Shown here: positions 1 to 5,233 of the stretch, in pieces
Layout: every line of letters begins with the position of its first letter
Numbering within the stretch: position 1 is the first letter of the stretch
Assembly (NCBI GenBank): GCA_013813125.1
Contig: JACCSH010000199.1
Span: 1-5,233 of the forward strand
Length of the DNA stretch: 5,233 bases
Origin: Nocardioidaceae bacterium
GTDB lineage: Bacteria > Actinomycetota > Actinomycetes > Propionibacteriales > Nocardioidaceae
Reading direction: 5' to 3'
Translations under genes and position numbers: made by a program
Notes under the pieces: generated by a model
What the model saw: only the letters and a program-made list of their open reading frames with translations
What the model was told of the DNA's origin: nothing
The model's database searches: none

Positions 1-2
1 AG

Positions 3-512
3 AAGGTCGGCGACCAGCTGAACATCGTGGAGAAGCAGGCAGAGTCCGACCTCGAGAAGTTCAAGTCGTTCATCGAGAGCCGCAACGTCGAGACCGGTGG
101 CTGGCGCGGCGACGTCGAGGGCCAGACGGTTGGCACACCCGGCGTCGAGACGGCGTCATCCACGGAGGGTGACAGCGGTAAGGCTGGCGTCTCCGGCAAG
201 ATCGCCGCAGTCGGTGTGGCAGCGGCCGCGGCGGGAGTCGCAGCCGCGGTCGCAGCGAAAAGCGGGTCGAGCGAGGACAGCGAGAGCCAGTCGGAGGTCA
301 TCGAAGTCCCAGCTACTCCAGCCGTGGAAGTGGTCGAGGAGACGACCTATACGACGACTCCGGTGACCGACACGACGGTCATGGCCGACGACTCGTACGG
401 GACGCCGGCCGCAGTCGGCGACGAGGTACAGCCGGGTGGTGTCGAGCTTGACAGCACCACACCCGGTGCCACCGATGACAACGATGGGCGACCGCAGGGC
501 GGAAGGCTCTGA
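3..512 (+). CDS. SRPBCC (START-like) family protein, C-terminal part with Ala-rich/acidic extension; 5' end outside window
   Basis: The reading frame is open from the left edge (first full codon at 3) to TGA at 510-512, so the start is missing. The first ~40 visible residues (KVGDQLNIVEKQAESDLEK, then KFKSFIESR and ETGGWRGDV) match what I know of the final helix of actinobacterial polyketide cyclase/dehydrase-type SRPBCC proteins, which typically end near an ETGxWRG motif. Such proteins have a START-like cavity fold that binds hydrophobic ligands; the ligand here is unknown. The protein continues ~130 residues past that point: a Gly/Ser/Thr linker, an Ala/Val-rich hydrophobic run at about visible residues 65-87 that could be a membrane helix or simply an Ala-rich helix, and a Thr/Asp/Glu-rich acidic tail. 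An internal GTG at 27 is a possible start codon but lies inside the conserved helix, so I reject it. The SRPBCC call is fairly secure; the role of the tail is unknown. Confidence 0.75.
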   Translation, partial: KVGDQLNIVEKQAESDLEKFKSFIESRNVETGGWRGDVEGQTVGTPGVETASSTEGDSGKAGVSGKIAAVGVAAAAAGVAAAVAAKSGSSEDSESQSEVIEVPATPAVEVVEETTYTTTPVTDTTVMADDSYGTPAAVGDEVQPGGVELDSTTPGATDDNDGRPQGGRL

Positions 513-538
513 TCTGAAGGAGCTGTCTGATCTACGAC

Positions 539-581
539 AGCGCCGGTGGGAAGCGGCTCTCAGGCTCCTCCCGCCGGCGCT
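539..581. terminator. Hairpin between convergent genes, probable bidirectional terminator
   Basis: AGCGCCGGTGGGA (539-551) pairs with TCCCGCCGGCGCT (569-581), a 13-bp GC-rich stem with one T-G wobble and a 17-nt loop. It sits 26 nt after the stop of the SRPBCC gene and 8 nt past the stop of the minus-strand DUF466 remnant, the right place to end transcription from both sides. There is no T-tract on either side, which is common for actinobacterial terminators. Confidence 0.65.
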
Positions 582-589
582 GTTGCGCG

Positions 590-717
590 TCAGCAGCAAC
601 GCGACTGCGGGTTGTTCTCCTTGTGCGCAGCGCGGTGTCTTTCGAAGTCGCGACGAGACATCGGCTCGCGCCTCTCGCTGCGGCAGCGGTCGACGTACTC
701 GTACCACTTCGCCTCGG
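590..717 (-). pseudogene. DUF466 (YbdD/YjiX) small protein, 3' remnant lacking its start
   Basis: Reading the minus strand down to TGA at 590-592 gives a peptide beginning EAKWYEYVDRC, continuing through EPMSRRDFERHR and ending NNPQSRCC. The (Y/W)xxYV segment, the PMSRRxFERHR motif and the terminal Cys-Cys are typical of the ~65-residue DUF466 family. E. coli YbdD and YjiX are members; they are encoded directly after cstA and btsT and work with these pyruvate transporters. About 42 residues survive. The first ~20 residues and any start codon are absent, because an in-frame TGA (722-724) lies just upstream and beyond that the sequence is the cstA tail in another frame. The preserved reading frame and CC ending suggest recent truncation. 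Internal re-initiation at the ATG of the PMSRR motif would give only ~25 residues, so I call it a pseudogene. Confidence 0.75.
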
Positions 718-1684
718 CACCTCAGTCGTAGGCAGGTGCCCGCTCTTCCACGCGCGGATCCAGATCGGGATCGCGTTGGCGAGAACTATCAGCGTCAGCA
801 GCGCGAAGAGTCCTTGCAGCACACCGTTCACCGTTGAGTTGGTGACGATCTGCTGCATCTGGTCCATGTCCGTGGCGGGCGCGAGCGTCTCGCCGTTGTC
901 GATGGCGTCCTGGTAGACCGAGCGCTGCTCGAAGTAGCCGATCTTGGGGTCGCTTGAGAAGACCTTTGCCAGCTTGCGGTCATCGTGGTGGTGAGGTCCC
1001 AGGCGAGTGCGAGACCAGGCACCCAGGCCCATTTCGTCTTTCCGTGCTTGAACAACAAGGTGACACACAAGGTGAGCGCGATCGCGGCCAGCAGCTGGTT
1101 TGAGATCCCGAACAGCGGGAAGAGCTGTGATGCCACCGAGCGGTCCCGGCGTCCACCGCGGTAAGGATGAACAGGGCCTCGAACATGATCGCGAAGTGGT
1201 ACCAGAACGCAGCCAGCCCACCGCCGAACGCCTGGTTGAAGATCAACGAGATGCCGAAGGCGAGAGTGGGCGCTCCCCCGGTGCGGGAGATCAGTGTCTC
1301 CTCCTCGATCGACTGCGCAGCTGCGGTGATGTCGGCCGGTGTGATGGTGAAGCCGATTGTGCGGATGAACTCTGCGGTCGCCTCGGGTGTTCCGCCGGTG
1401 GCGCCGAGAGGCGAGTTCATCGTGAAGTAGGGGCCCTGGTCGATGACCGAGGCGGCGATCAAGGCGCTGACTGCGACGAAGGACTCCATCAGCATGCCGC
1501 CGTAGCCGATCATCCGGACCTGGCTCTCTTTGGCAAGCATCTTCGGCGTGGTACCCGACGAGATGAGCGAATGGAACCCGGAAAGGGCCCCGCAGGCGAT
1601 CGTGATGAACACGAACGGAAAGAGCTTCCCGGCGAAGACCGGTCCGGTGCCTTCGAGGGCGAAATCGGTGACGGCCTGGTTAGG
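715..1684 (-). pseudogene. cstA: Carbon starvation protein A (CstA) family transporter, broken remnant
   Basis: CstA is a multi-spanning inner-membrane carrier for pyruvate (and, by older reports, peptides). Three minus-strand frames carry successive CstA pieces. Piece A (about 1684-1142) includes [73 protein letters not shown] joint at ~1141-1144 then removes about 50 codons (the family's MLQDLLG region) and resumes at PLGGI. A frameshift at ~1128 leads to piece [20 protein letters not shown] (1127-969). A one-base loss near 964-968 leads to piece C, KVFSSDPKIGYFEQR to LPTTEVP (966-715). Compared from memory with the ~700-residue E. coli CstA, roughly the first 300 residues are missing and the C-terminal tail is replaced by DUF466 sequence. 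Family identity is near certain. It cannot encode a working transporter unless the lesions are sequencing or assembly errors. Confidence 0.9.
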
Positions 1685-2510
1685 GCGCGCCCATGACCAG
1701 ACCTTCGATGGTGTGCTTTTGGACGATCGGCTCCAGCGTGTCGACGACGCGGCAGCTCAGATGGTGACGGACCTGGTTTGGCAGGGTCTCGTAGAAGCCC
1801 TCAGTGACCGTCATGTCATGCAGTTCTGCGTGGCCCGCACCTGGTGCGTCGACTCCAAGGACGAGGACGGGGCGTGCCTCGGAGGACACATTGGCCGTCC
1901 CGCGGTGAAGGGTGAGCGCTGATCGCACGGAGACATCCCCCATCCGGGGCAACTTCTGCTGGGCGAGGGCGGCGTAGTGCGACCAGCGCGTCTGCGGTGG
2001 GAACATCTGGTGATCCCAATCTGCGCCTTGCTCCCACTGGGTGCCGACGGCAATCTCGAAGGGGCCCATCTCGGGCACTGTGTCCACGCCGGTGAGGTTG
2101 AAAGCCAGCGAGGTGAGCCGCTTGTCTTGGTAGGTTGCCTCCGGAGAGGGGAAGTCGCGGTGCCATGGTTGGTTGACGGCCCCGGGAAAGGGGATATCGA
2201 ACCCGACTTCCACAATTTCGTAGTCGGGGCCGAGAATCGCTTCCGACACCTCTAGCACCCAAGGATGCGTCACCAGGTCGACGAAGCCCCGCAGCTGCTC
2301 TGGATGCAGTTCAACGTAGTAGCGTTTCGGGCCACGCCCCACCGCTCCGCCCGGCCGGGTGATGGCGTCCTCGAAAGCCACGTCGATGTCCTCGCGCAGG
2401 GTCGCCACCCAGTCTCGAGGAAAAGCACCCTTCAGCGCCGCTATGCCGTCGGCGTACACAGCGGCGGTCGTTTCCTTCACATCGAACGTCGTGCCGGTCG
2501 TAGCGGTCAT
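1680..2510 (-). CDS. Phytanoyl-CoA dioxygenase (PhyH)-like Fe(II)/2-oxoglutarate-dependent oxygenase
   Basis: This 276-residue protein has the size and order of PhyH-family oxygenases, which couple 2-oxoglutarate decarboxylation to hydroxylation of a substrate. The metal triad is visible: H117 and D119 in [10 protein letters not shown] and H202 in [10 protein letters not shown]213 (EARPVLVLG), 11 residues after the distal His, fits the 2-oxoglutarate carboxylate contact. The substrate cannot be read from sequence; bacterial members act on lipids, osmolytes such as ectoine, natural products and others. The start is ATG at 2508-2510, with GGAGG (complement of 2517-2521) six bases upstream. The coding sequence ends in TAA (1680-1682) exactly where cstA homology begins on the same strand, so the 3' end lies at a rearrangement joint. 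Whether the last few residues (LVMGAP) are native is uncertain. Otherwise the gene looks intact. It may be controlled by the paired palindromes at 2687-2719. Confidence 0.85.
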   Translation of the reverse strand: MTATTGTTFDVKETTAAVYADGIAALKGAFPRDWVATLREDIDVAFEDAITRPGGAVGRGPKRYYVELHPEQLRGFVDLVTHPWVLEVSEAILGPDYEIVEVGFDIPFPGAVNQPWHRDFPSPEATYQDKRLTSLAFNLTGVDTVPEMGPFEIAVGTQWEQGADWDHQMFPPQTRWSHYAALAQQKLPRMGDVSVRSALTLHRGTANVSSEARPVLVLGVDAPGAGHAELHDMTVTEGFYETLPNQVRHHLSCRVVDTLEPIVQKHTIEGLVMGAP

Positions 2511-2685
2511 GGCGCACCTCCGGTGAGCGGTTCCTCAAGCCGGGACGATAGCACCGGGCGTTCTTCCAGGCGCCATCCAAGCTTTCCCTCCCGCTGCTCC
2601 TGCCCTAGGACGTGCGACGGTACGACCCAGACAAAGGTTCTCAGCGGCGAACAGCGACGCCACCCACTAGCGCCACCGCCGGGGA

Positions 2686-2715
2686 TTTACACTGTAAGCC
2701 CACGTCCCTTACACT
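2686..2715 (+). promoter_or_regulatory. Possible sigma70-type promoter of the membrane protein gene
   Basis: TTTACA (2686-2691, one mismatch to TTGACA) and TACACT (2710-2715, four of six matches to TATAAT) are 18 bp apart. Both hexamers fall within the two palindromes, so a bound repressor would block polymerase directly. Transcription would start near 2722, giving a leader of about 80 nt before the ATG at 2802. The hexamers are moderate matches, so this remains a prediction. Confidence 0.4.
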
Positions 2716-2722
2716 GTAAGCC
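2687..2722. promoter_or_regulatory. Twin palindromic operator candidates (two direct copies of TTACACTGTAAGCC)
   Basis: TTACACTGTAAGCC occurs at 2687-2700 and again at 2709-2722, separated by 8 bp. Each copy contains TTACA-C-TGTAA, a perfect dyad around a central base. The dyad centres are 22 bp apart, close to two helical turns, so two dimers would sit on the same face of the DNA. The spacing, identity and position between divergent genes are what one expects of a one-component repressor site, for example TetR-like; the regulator type is inference. No regulator gene lies in the window. Confidence 0.7.
2691..2720 (-). promoter_or_regulatory. Possible divergent promoter of the PhyH-like gene
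   Basis: On the minus strand CTTACA (complement of 2715-2720, four of six matches to the -35 consensus) is followed after 18 bp by TACAGT (complement of 2691-2696, four of six matches to the -10 consensus). Because each dyad reads nearly the same on both strands, one dyad would serve as -35 for one direction and -10 for the other. The leader to the ATG at 2510 would be long, about 170 nt, so another start point nearer the gene is possible. Confidence 0.25.
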
Positions 2723-2791
2723 GTTCCATCAGCAGAGGGCAGCGACGCCGCAGTAGCGGGTGTCCCTGCTTACGGAAAAGACAATTACTTC

Positions 2792-2797
2792 AGGAGG
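2792..2797 (+). promoter_or_regulatory. Ribosome binding site fixing the start of the membrane protein at 2802
   Basis: AGGAGG, followed by GAAA and ATG, is a near-ideal Shine-Dalgarno sequence. It favours ATG 2802 over the in-frame GTG at 2760, which has no purine-rich site before it and would add 14 residues unrelated to the rest of the protein. Confidence 0.8.
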
Positions 2798-2801
2798 GAA
2801 A

Positions 2802-3611
2802 ATGTCTACAGATCGCGGCGGTGCAACGTCGGCGGGAAGCAGCAACGCCGATGAGCCGCATCGGGTGTCGTCCACCAACGAGACGACCGACTACAAGACG
2901 ACCGACTATGAGAGCCGGGAACGCTCGCTCCCGGTTCGCGAAGAGTACGTCGAGCCGCGGCATACCGCGGTGCGTGAGCAGACGGTGGTTCACCAGCAGG
3001 CTCGACCGGTCCCCACCGACGACTCCACGTCAGTAAACGTGGCTGTGGGTGCTGACCGCCAGGACGGGGTTCGCTGGGGGCCTATCTGGGCCGGCTTGCT
3101 CACCGCGCTCACGACGTTCCTCTTGCTGGAACTGTTGTTCTACTCGCTCGGGTGGCTGACGCTCGACCCCGGTGAGACCGACTCAGGAGACTCCCGCGGG
3201 CTCGTGACCGGCATCTTGGCGCTGGTGGCCTTCTTCATCGGCGGTTTGATCGCCGGAATGACCGCGATCTGGAAGGGCCTGTTCAGCGGGCTCTTGCATG
3301 GCTTCATGGTGTGGGCCCTCGGGGTGGTCGCGTTTATCGCGCTGACCTTCTTCGGTGGCAGCGCCCTGCTCGGCAGCTTCGGTGATCTCACCAATCAGCT
3401 CGGCGTCGGACCGCAAGAGGTGCAATCCACCACCAGCGTGACTGACACCGAGGCTGAAGAGATCTCCAGCACAGCCAAGGACGCAGCAACACCGGCGTTC
3501 TGGGGTCTGTTCCTGCCGCTGGCCGCAGCAATGCTCGGTGGCCTCATCGGCTCGAAGATTTGGCCGCGGCGCGACGACAGTGACCCCGAGACGGTGCGAC
3601 TGCGCACGTAA
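2802..3611 (+). CDS. Four-helix integral membrane protein, YrzE/TIGR04086-like
   Basis: The protein has 269 residues. The first ~90 are hydrophilic, Ser/Thr/Glu/Arg-rich and probably disordered, with a short repeat (TTDYKTTDY, residues 29-36). Four hydrophobic segments follow: about 92-118 (WGPIWAGLLTALTTF...), 134-157 (GLVTGILALVAFFIGGLIAG), 164-191 and 232-253. The opening RWGPIWAGLLTAL followed by a short second hairpin resembles the YrzE/TIGR04086 family of small membrane proteins of unknown function; this match is by eye. A polar loop of ~40 residues separates helices 3 and 4, and the C-terminus is short and charged (PRRDDSDPETVRLRT). No signal peptide or catalytic motif is visible. The start follows the AGGAGG at 2792. 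The next gene begins 82 nt downstream on the same strand, so the two may be cotranscribed. Function is unknown; an envelope or stress role is a guess from context. Confidence 0.8.
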   Translation: MSTDRGGATSAGSSNADEPHRVSSTNETTDYKTTDYESRERSLPVREEYVEPRHTAVREQTVVHQQARPVPTDDSTSVNVAVGADRQDGVRWGPIWAGLLTALTTFLLLELLFYSLGWLTLDPGETDSGDSRGLVTGILALVAFFIGGLIAGMTAIWKGLFSGLLHGFMVWALGVVAFIALTFFGGSALLGSFGDLTNQLGVGPQEVQSTTSVTDTEAEEISSTAKDAATPAFWGLFLPLAAAMLGGLIGSKIWPRRDDSDPETVRLRT

Positions 3612-3693
3612 CGCAGCACCGCGGCGCAAGGCCGCACAACTCTCAACGCAGTACATGTAAAAAAGCCCCGACTACAACGAAAGGCAGTTCAAG

Positions 3694-4443
3694 ATGCTGA
3701 GTCAAGATCAGATCGACCAGGTACAAGGCAGCGACGTCTACGGCGACGACGGCGACAAGATCGGAAGCGCAAGCGACGTCTACCTCGATGACCAGACCGG
3801 GCAGCCGGCCTGGGTGACCGTCAACACCGGTCTCTTCGGCACAAGCGAAAGCTTCATCCCGCTGACGGACGCTTCGTTCTCCGGTGACCGGCTCACCGTG
3901 CCCTACGACAAGGACAAGGTCAAAGGTGCACCGAACGTAAGCGAAGACGGCCACATCACGCCCGAGGAAGAACAGGCCCTGTATGAGTACTACGGCATGA
4001 CCTACTCGAGCGGCTACACCGAAACATCGCAAACCACGGGTGTCGCGGGCAAGACCGACAACGCGATGACCCGCTCTGAGGAGCAGCTTCAGGTGGGCAA
4101 GACGACGGAGGAGACCGGTCGGGCCCGGCTGCGCAAGTACGTGGTGAGCGAGAACGTCACCAAGACCGTGCCCGTCAGCAAGGAGCGCGCGGTGGTGGAA
4201 AGCGAGCCGATCACCGACGCCAACATCGACGAAGCAACCGATGGTCCGGCGATCTCGGAAGAGGAGCACGAGGTCACGCTGACCGAGGAGCGCCCCGTCG
4301 TCGAGAAGACCGTTACACCCGTTGAGCGCGTCCGCTTGGGCAAGGAGACGGTCACCACGGATGAGACCGTCACCGACGAGGTCCGCTCGGAGCGAGTAGA
4401 GGCTGAAGGCGACGTCGCAAGCCGCGACACCAACCTTCGCTGA
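3694..4443 (+). CDS. PRC-barrel and DUF2382 (YsnF/AvaK-type) domain protein
   Basis: This 249-residue protein has two parts. Residues 1-80 form a PRC-barrel: DVYGDDGDKIGSASDVYLDD followed by WVTVNTGLFG, SFIPL and a short strand LTVPYDKDKVKGAP. PRC-barrels are small beta domains first known from the photosynthetic reaction centre H subunit and RimM. Residues ~126-238 form DUF2382: TRSEEQLQVGK, RARLRKYVV, VTKTVPVSKERAVVE and EEEHEVTLTEERPVVEKTV, with the typical alternation of charged and beta-prone residues. A linker around 81-125 contains EEEQALYEYYGM. The protein is soluble with no signal peptide. This architecture is common in actinobacteria and often annotated as stress-related, but no biochemical function is established to my knowledge. 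ATG 3694 is preceded by GAAAGG at 3679-3684, nine bases upstream. A strong hairpin terminator follows the stop. Confidence 0.92.
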   Translation: MLSQDQIDQVQGSDVYGDDGDKIGSASDVYLDDQTGQPAWVTVNTGLFGTSESFIPLTDASFSGDRLTVPYDKDKVKGAPNVSEDGHITPEEEQALYEYYGMTYSSGYTETSQTTGVAGKTDNAMTRSEEQLQVGKTTEETGRARLRKYVVSENVTKTVPVSKERAVVESEPITDANIDEATDGPAISEEEHEVTLTEERPVVEKTVTPVERVRLGKETVTTDETVTDEVRSERVEAEGDVASRDTNLR

Positions 4444-4452
4444 TCACTGAGC

Positions 4453-4494
4453 ACATTGGGTCCCGCCGTCCACCAAAGCGGCGGGACTCAATGT
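4453..4494 (+). terminator. Strong hairpin terminator after the PRC/DUF2382 gene
   Basis: ACATTGGGTCCCGCCG (4453-4468) pairs with CGGCGGGACTCAATGT (4479-4494): a 16-bp stem with one G-T wobble and a 10-nt loop, starting 10 nt after the stop codon. No run of T follows, as in the U-less hairpin terminators frequent in GC-rich actinobacteria. Confidence 0.85.
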
Positions 4495-4502
4495 CGTCCG
4501 GC

Positions 4503-4536
4503 TGGACATACCCACTACGTGCTATGGGTACGTCCA
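4503..4536. repeat. Imperfect 12-bp inverted repeat, operator or second hairpin
   Basis: TGGACATACCCA (4503-4514) and TGGGTACGTCCA (4525-4536) are complementary except for one position, with a 10-nt spacer. It lies 8 bp after the terminator and ~46 bp before the likely SDR start. The right arm contains GGGTAC (4526-4531), which resembles the -10 element of actinobacterial SigB-type stress promoters, though I find no GNNT -35 element at the expected 14-16 bp. It could be an operator, a promoter-overlapping dyad, or a backup terminator. Confidence 0.45.
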
Positions 4537-4582
4537 GATCTCCAGGCATCCGGCTGAGCTCCACCGTGGAAGAACTTCTGCA

Positions 4583-5026
4583 ATGCCCGAGGATGACGCG
4601 CAGCTTTAGGACCCGCAGAGCCAGCGCAGGCAACCGGACACGGAAGGGGAGCAGCTTGCCCCACCTGGATCCGAAGACTCAGTCACCGCCGCAATGGATG
4701 ACCAGCCCGACCACGGAGAAGAGTCGTATCACGGCACGGGGAAGCTTCGAGACCGAGTGGCGGTCATCACCGGCGGTGACTCCGGGATCGGTCGCGCCTG
4801 GCTGTGCAAGAAGGCGCTGCCCCACATGCCGAAGGGCGCGTCCATCATCAACACCTCATCGGTGCAAGCCACCGCTCCGTCCCCCGAGCTGCTCGACTAC
4901 GCGGTCACGAAAGCGGGCATCGTCAACTTCACCAGGGGGCTTGCGAGCGCGGTGGCCGATAGAGGAATCCGCGTGAACTCCGTAGCGCCGGGACCCATCT
5001 GGACACCGCTTATCCCCGCGGGGTGA
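4583..5026 (+). pseudogene. Short-chain dehydrogenase/reductase (general stress protein 39/YdaD-like), broken
   Basis: SDRs of this group are NAD(P)-dependent oxidoreductases with a ~40-residue hydrophilic N-terminal extension. The frame from ATG 4583 (GGAAGA at 4568 upstream) reads MPEDDAQL, a TAG at 4607-4609, then DPQSQRRQPDTEGEQ and onward into MDDQPDHGEESYHGTGKLRD. This matches the usual start of the group, so the amber codon is a nonsense mutation. The nucleotide motif TGGDSGIGRA is present, but residue A (codon ending ~4799) joins directly to WLCKKALPHMP. That skips about 100 residues of the Rossmann core, including the NNAG region. INTSS (catalytic Ser region) and YAVTKAG (YxxxK) remain, and VAPGPIWTPLIPA is the last native stretch before an early TGA at 5024. 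Translation could restart at ATG 4694, giving 110 residues, but that product could not form an active SDR. Confidence 0.85.
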
Positions 5027-5233
5027 GCGCCCATGTCGACACCGGGCGGGAAGAAGTACGACTCGTCTTTCGAGTTGGCGTCGACCAACGACGCGTACTC
5101 CTGCGGCGGATGGACGTGGTAGGGCAGGCGCGCGCCGTAGTCGAAAAGCTTCGCCAGCCGCCCCAACCCGCCGGGATGGGCGGCGGCGTACCGGTTCCCA
5201 TGATCGCAACCGGGTCGGCAGACACGGCGGCCT
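5021..5233 (-). pseudogene. Cupin, class I mannose-6-phosphate isomerase-like fragment; 5' end beyond window, 3' end lost
   Basis: The minus-strand frame is open from the right edge and contains NRYAAAHPGGLGRLAKLFDY, then GARLPYHVHPPQEYASLV, DANSKDESYFFPPGVD and MGAHP. The GxLxKLxDxGxRLPxHxHP pattern, with a cupin-type HVHP that would bind metal, resembles class I phosphomannose isomerase-like proteins, which interconvert mannose-6-phosphate and fructose-6-phosphate or related sugars. This is my reading from memory and only ~70 residues are visible. The similarity stops at MGAHP, where the SDR remnant begins on the opposite strand. Beyond that point the frame translates the complement of the SDR gene up to a stop at ~4897. 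I therefore treat it as a 3'-truncated fragment. Another cupin family is possible. Confidence 0.5.

Noticed and set aside
1100..1696. 198-residue plus-strand open frame over the cstA remnant
   Set aside because: It is the complement of conserved CstA coding sequence, with Arg/Gly/Asp-rich content and no recognisable motif.
2523..2685. Possible small gene or RNA in the PhyH-membrane gene intergenic stretch
   Set aside because: I see no open frame with a start and ribosome site, no strong hairpin and no tRNA-like fold; apart from a chance CAGCGACGCC echo (also near 2740) nothing stands out.
2687..2722. Direct repeats as a CRISPR or integration site
   Set aside because: There are only two 14-bp copies with an 8-bp spacer, and each is palindromic; the geometry fits paired operators, not an array. 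No integrase or tRNA is nearby.
2760..2801. GTG start adding 14 residues to the membrane protein
   Set aside because: It has no ribosome binding site, while AGGAGG stands right before the ATG at 2802.
3621..3635. GCGGC-GCAAG-GCCGC hairpin between the membrane and PRC/DUF2382 genes
   Set aside because: The stem is only 5 bp and there is no T-tract; too weak to call a terminator. The 82-nt gap otherwise shows only the GAAAGG site.
3643..4269. 208-residue minus-strand open frame opposite the PRC/DUF2382 gene
   Set aside because: It is antisense to a clearly recognisable gene, and its Val/Leu/Arg-rich composition resembles nothing known; it is a GC-frame shadow.
4491..4976. 161-residue plus-strand open frame over the SDR region
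   Set aside because: It begins within the terminator/dyad region and is out of frame with the recognisable SDR motifs; Ser/Pro/Arg-rich shadow.

Overview
The window is GC-rich, and its gene content suggests an actinomycete (Actinomycetota). Pointers are the CstA/DUF466 pair with the DUF466 ending in CC, an SRPBCC protein of actinobacterial type, a PRC-barrel/DUF2382 protein, and a hairpin terminator without a U-tract. Genus cannot be told from the sequence. All family names rest on reading the protein sequences by eye, not on searches.

Layout: (1) 1-512 (+) is the 3' part of an SRPBCC (START-like) gene with an unusual Ala-rich, acidic C-terminal extension. (2) A 13-bp hairpin at 539-581 lies between convergent genes. 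(3) 590-1684 (-) holds the wreck of a cstA-DUF466 pyruvate/peptide uptake locus. The first ~300 codons of cstA are missing, ~50 codons are deleted internally, there are two frameshifts, and its tail is joined to a DUF466 gene lacking its start. (4) 1680-2510 (-) is an apparently intact phytanoyl-CoA dioxygenase (PhyH)-like gene with all expected Fe/2-oxoglutarate residues. (5) 2511-2801 is a divergent intergenic region with two identical TTACACTGTAAGCC elements 22 bp apart, overlapping plausible promoters on both strands. (6) 2802-3611 (+) is a four-helix YrzE-like membrane protein. (7) 3694-4443 (+) is a PRC-barrel/DUF2382 protein, followed by a strong 16-bp hairpin terminator at 4453-4494. 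(8) 4503-4536 is a second dyad. (9) 4583-5026 (+) is an SDR (general stress protein 39-like) pseudogene with an amber stop, a ~100-codon internal deletion and a lost C-terminus. (10) 5021 to the right edge (-) is a fragment resembling class I mannose-6-phosphate isomerase-like cupins, joined tail-to-tail with the SDR remnant.

The intact genes (SRPBCC tail, membrane protein, PRC/DUF2382) and the SDR remnant are types often found among stress or envelope maintenance proteins. They may be a loosely linked stress neighbourhood; this is inference. I see no convincing new defence or mobile system. The most interesting points are the twin operator-like palindromes between phyH-like and the membrane gene, and the repeated pattern of clean deletion joints, often at very short homologies, confined to the flanking genes. 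The second is either real decay of a rearranged region or an assembly artefact.
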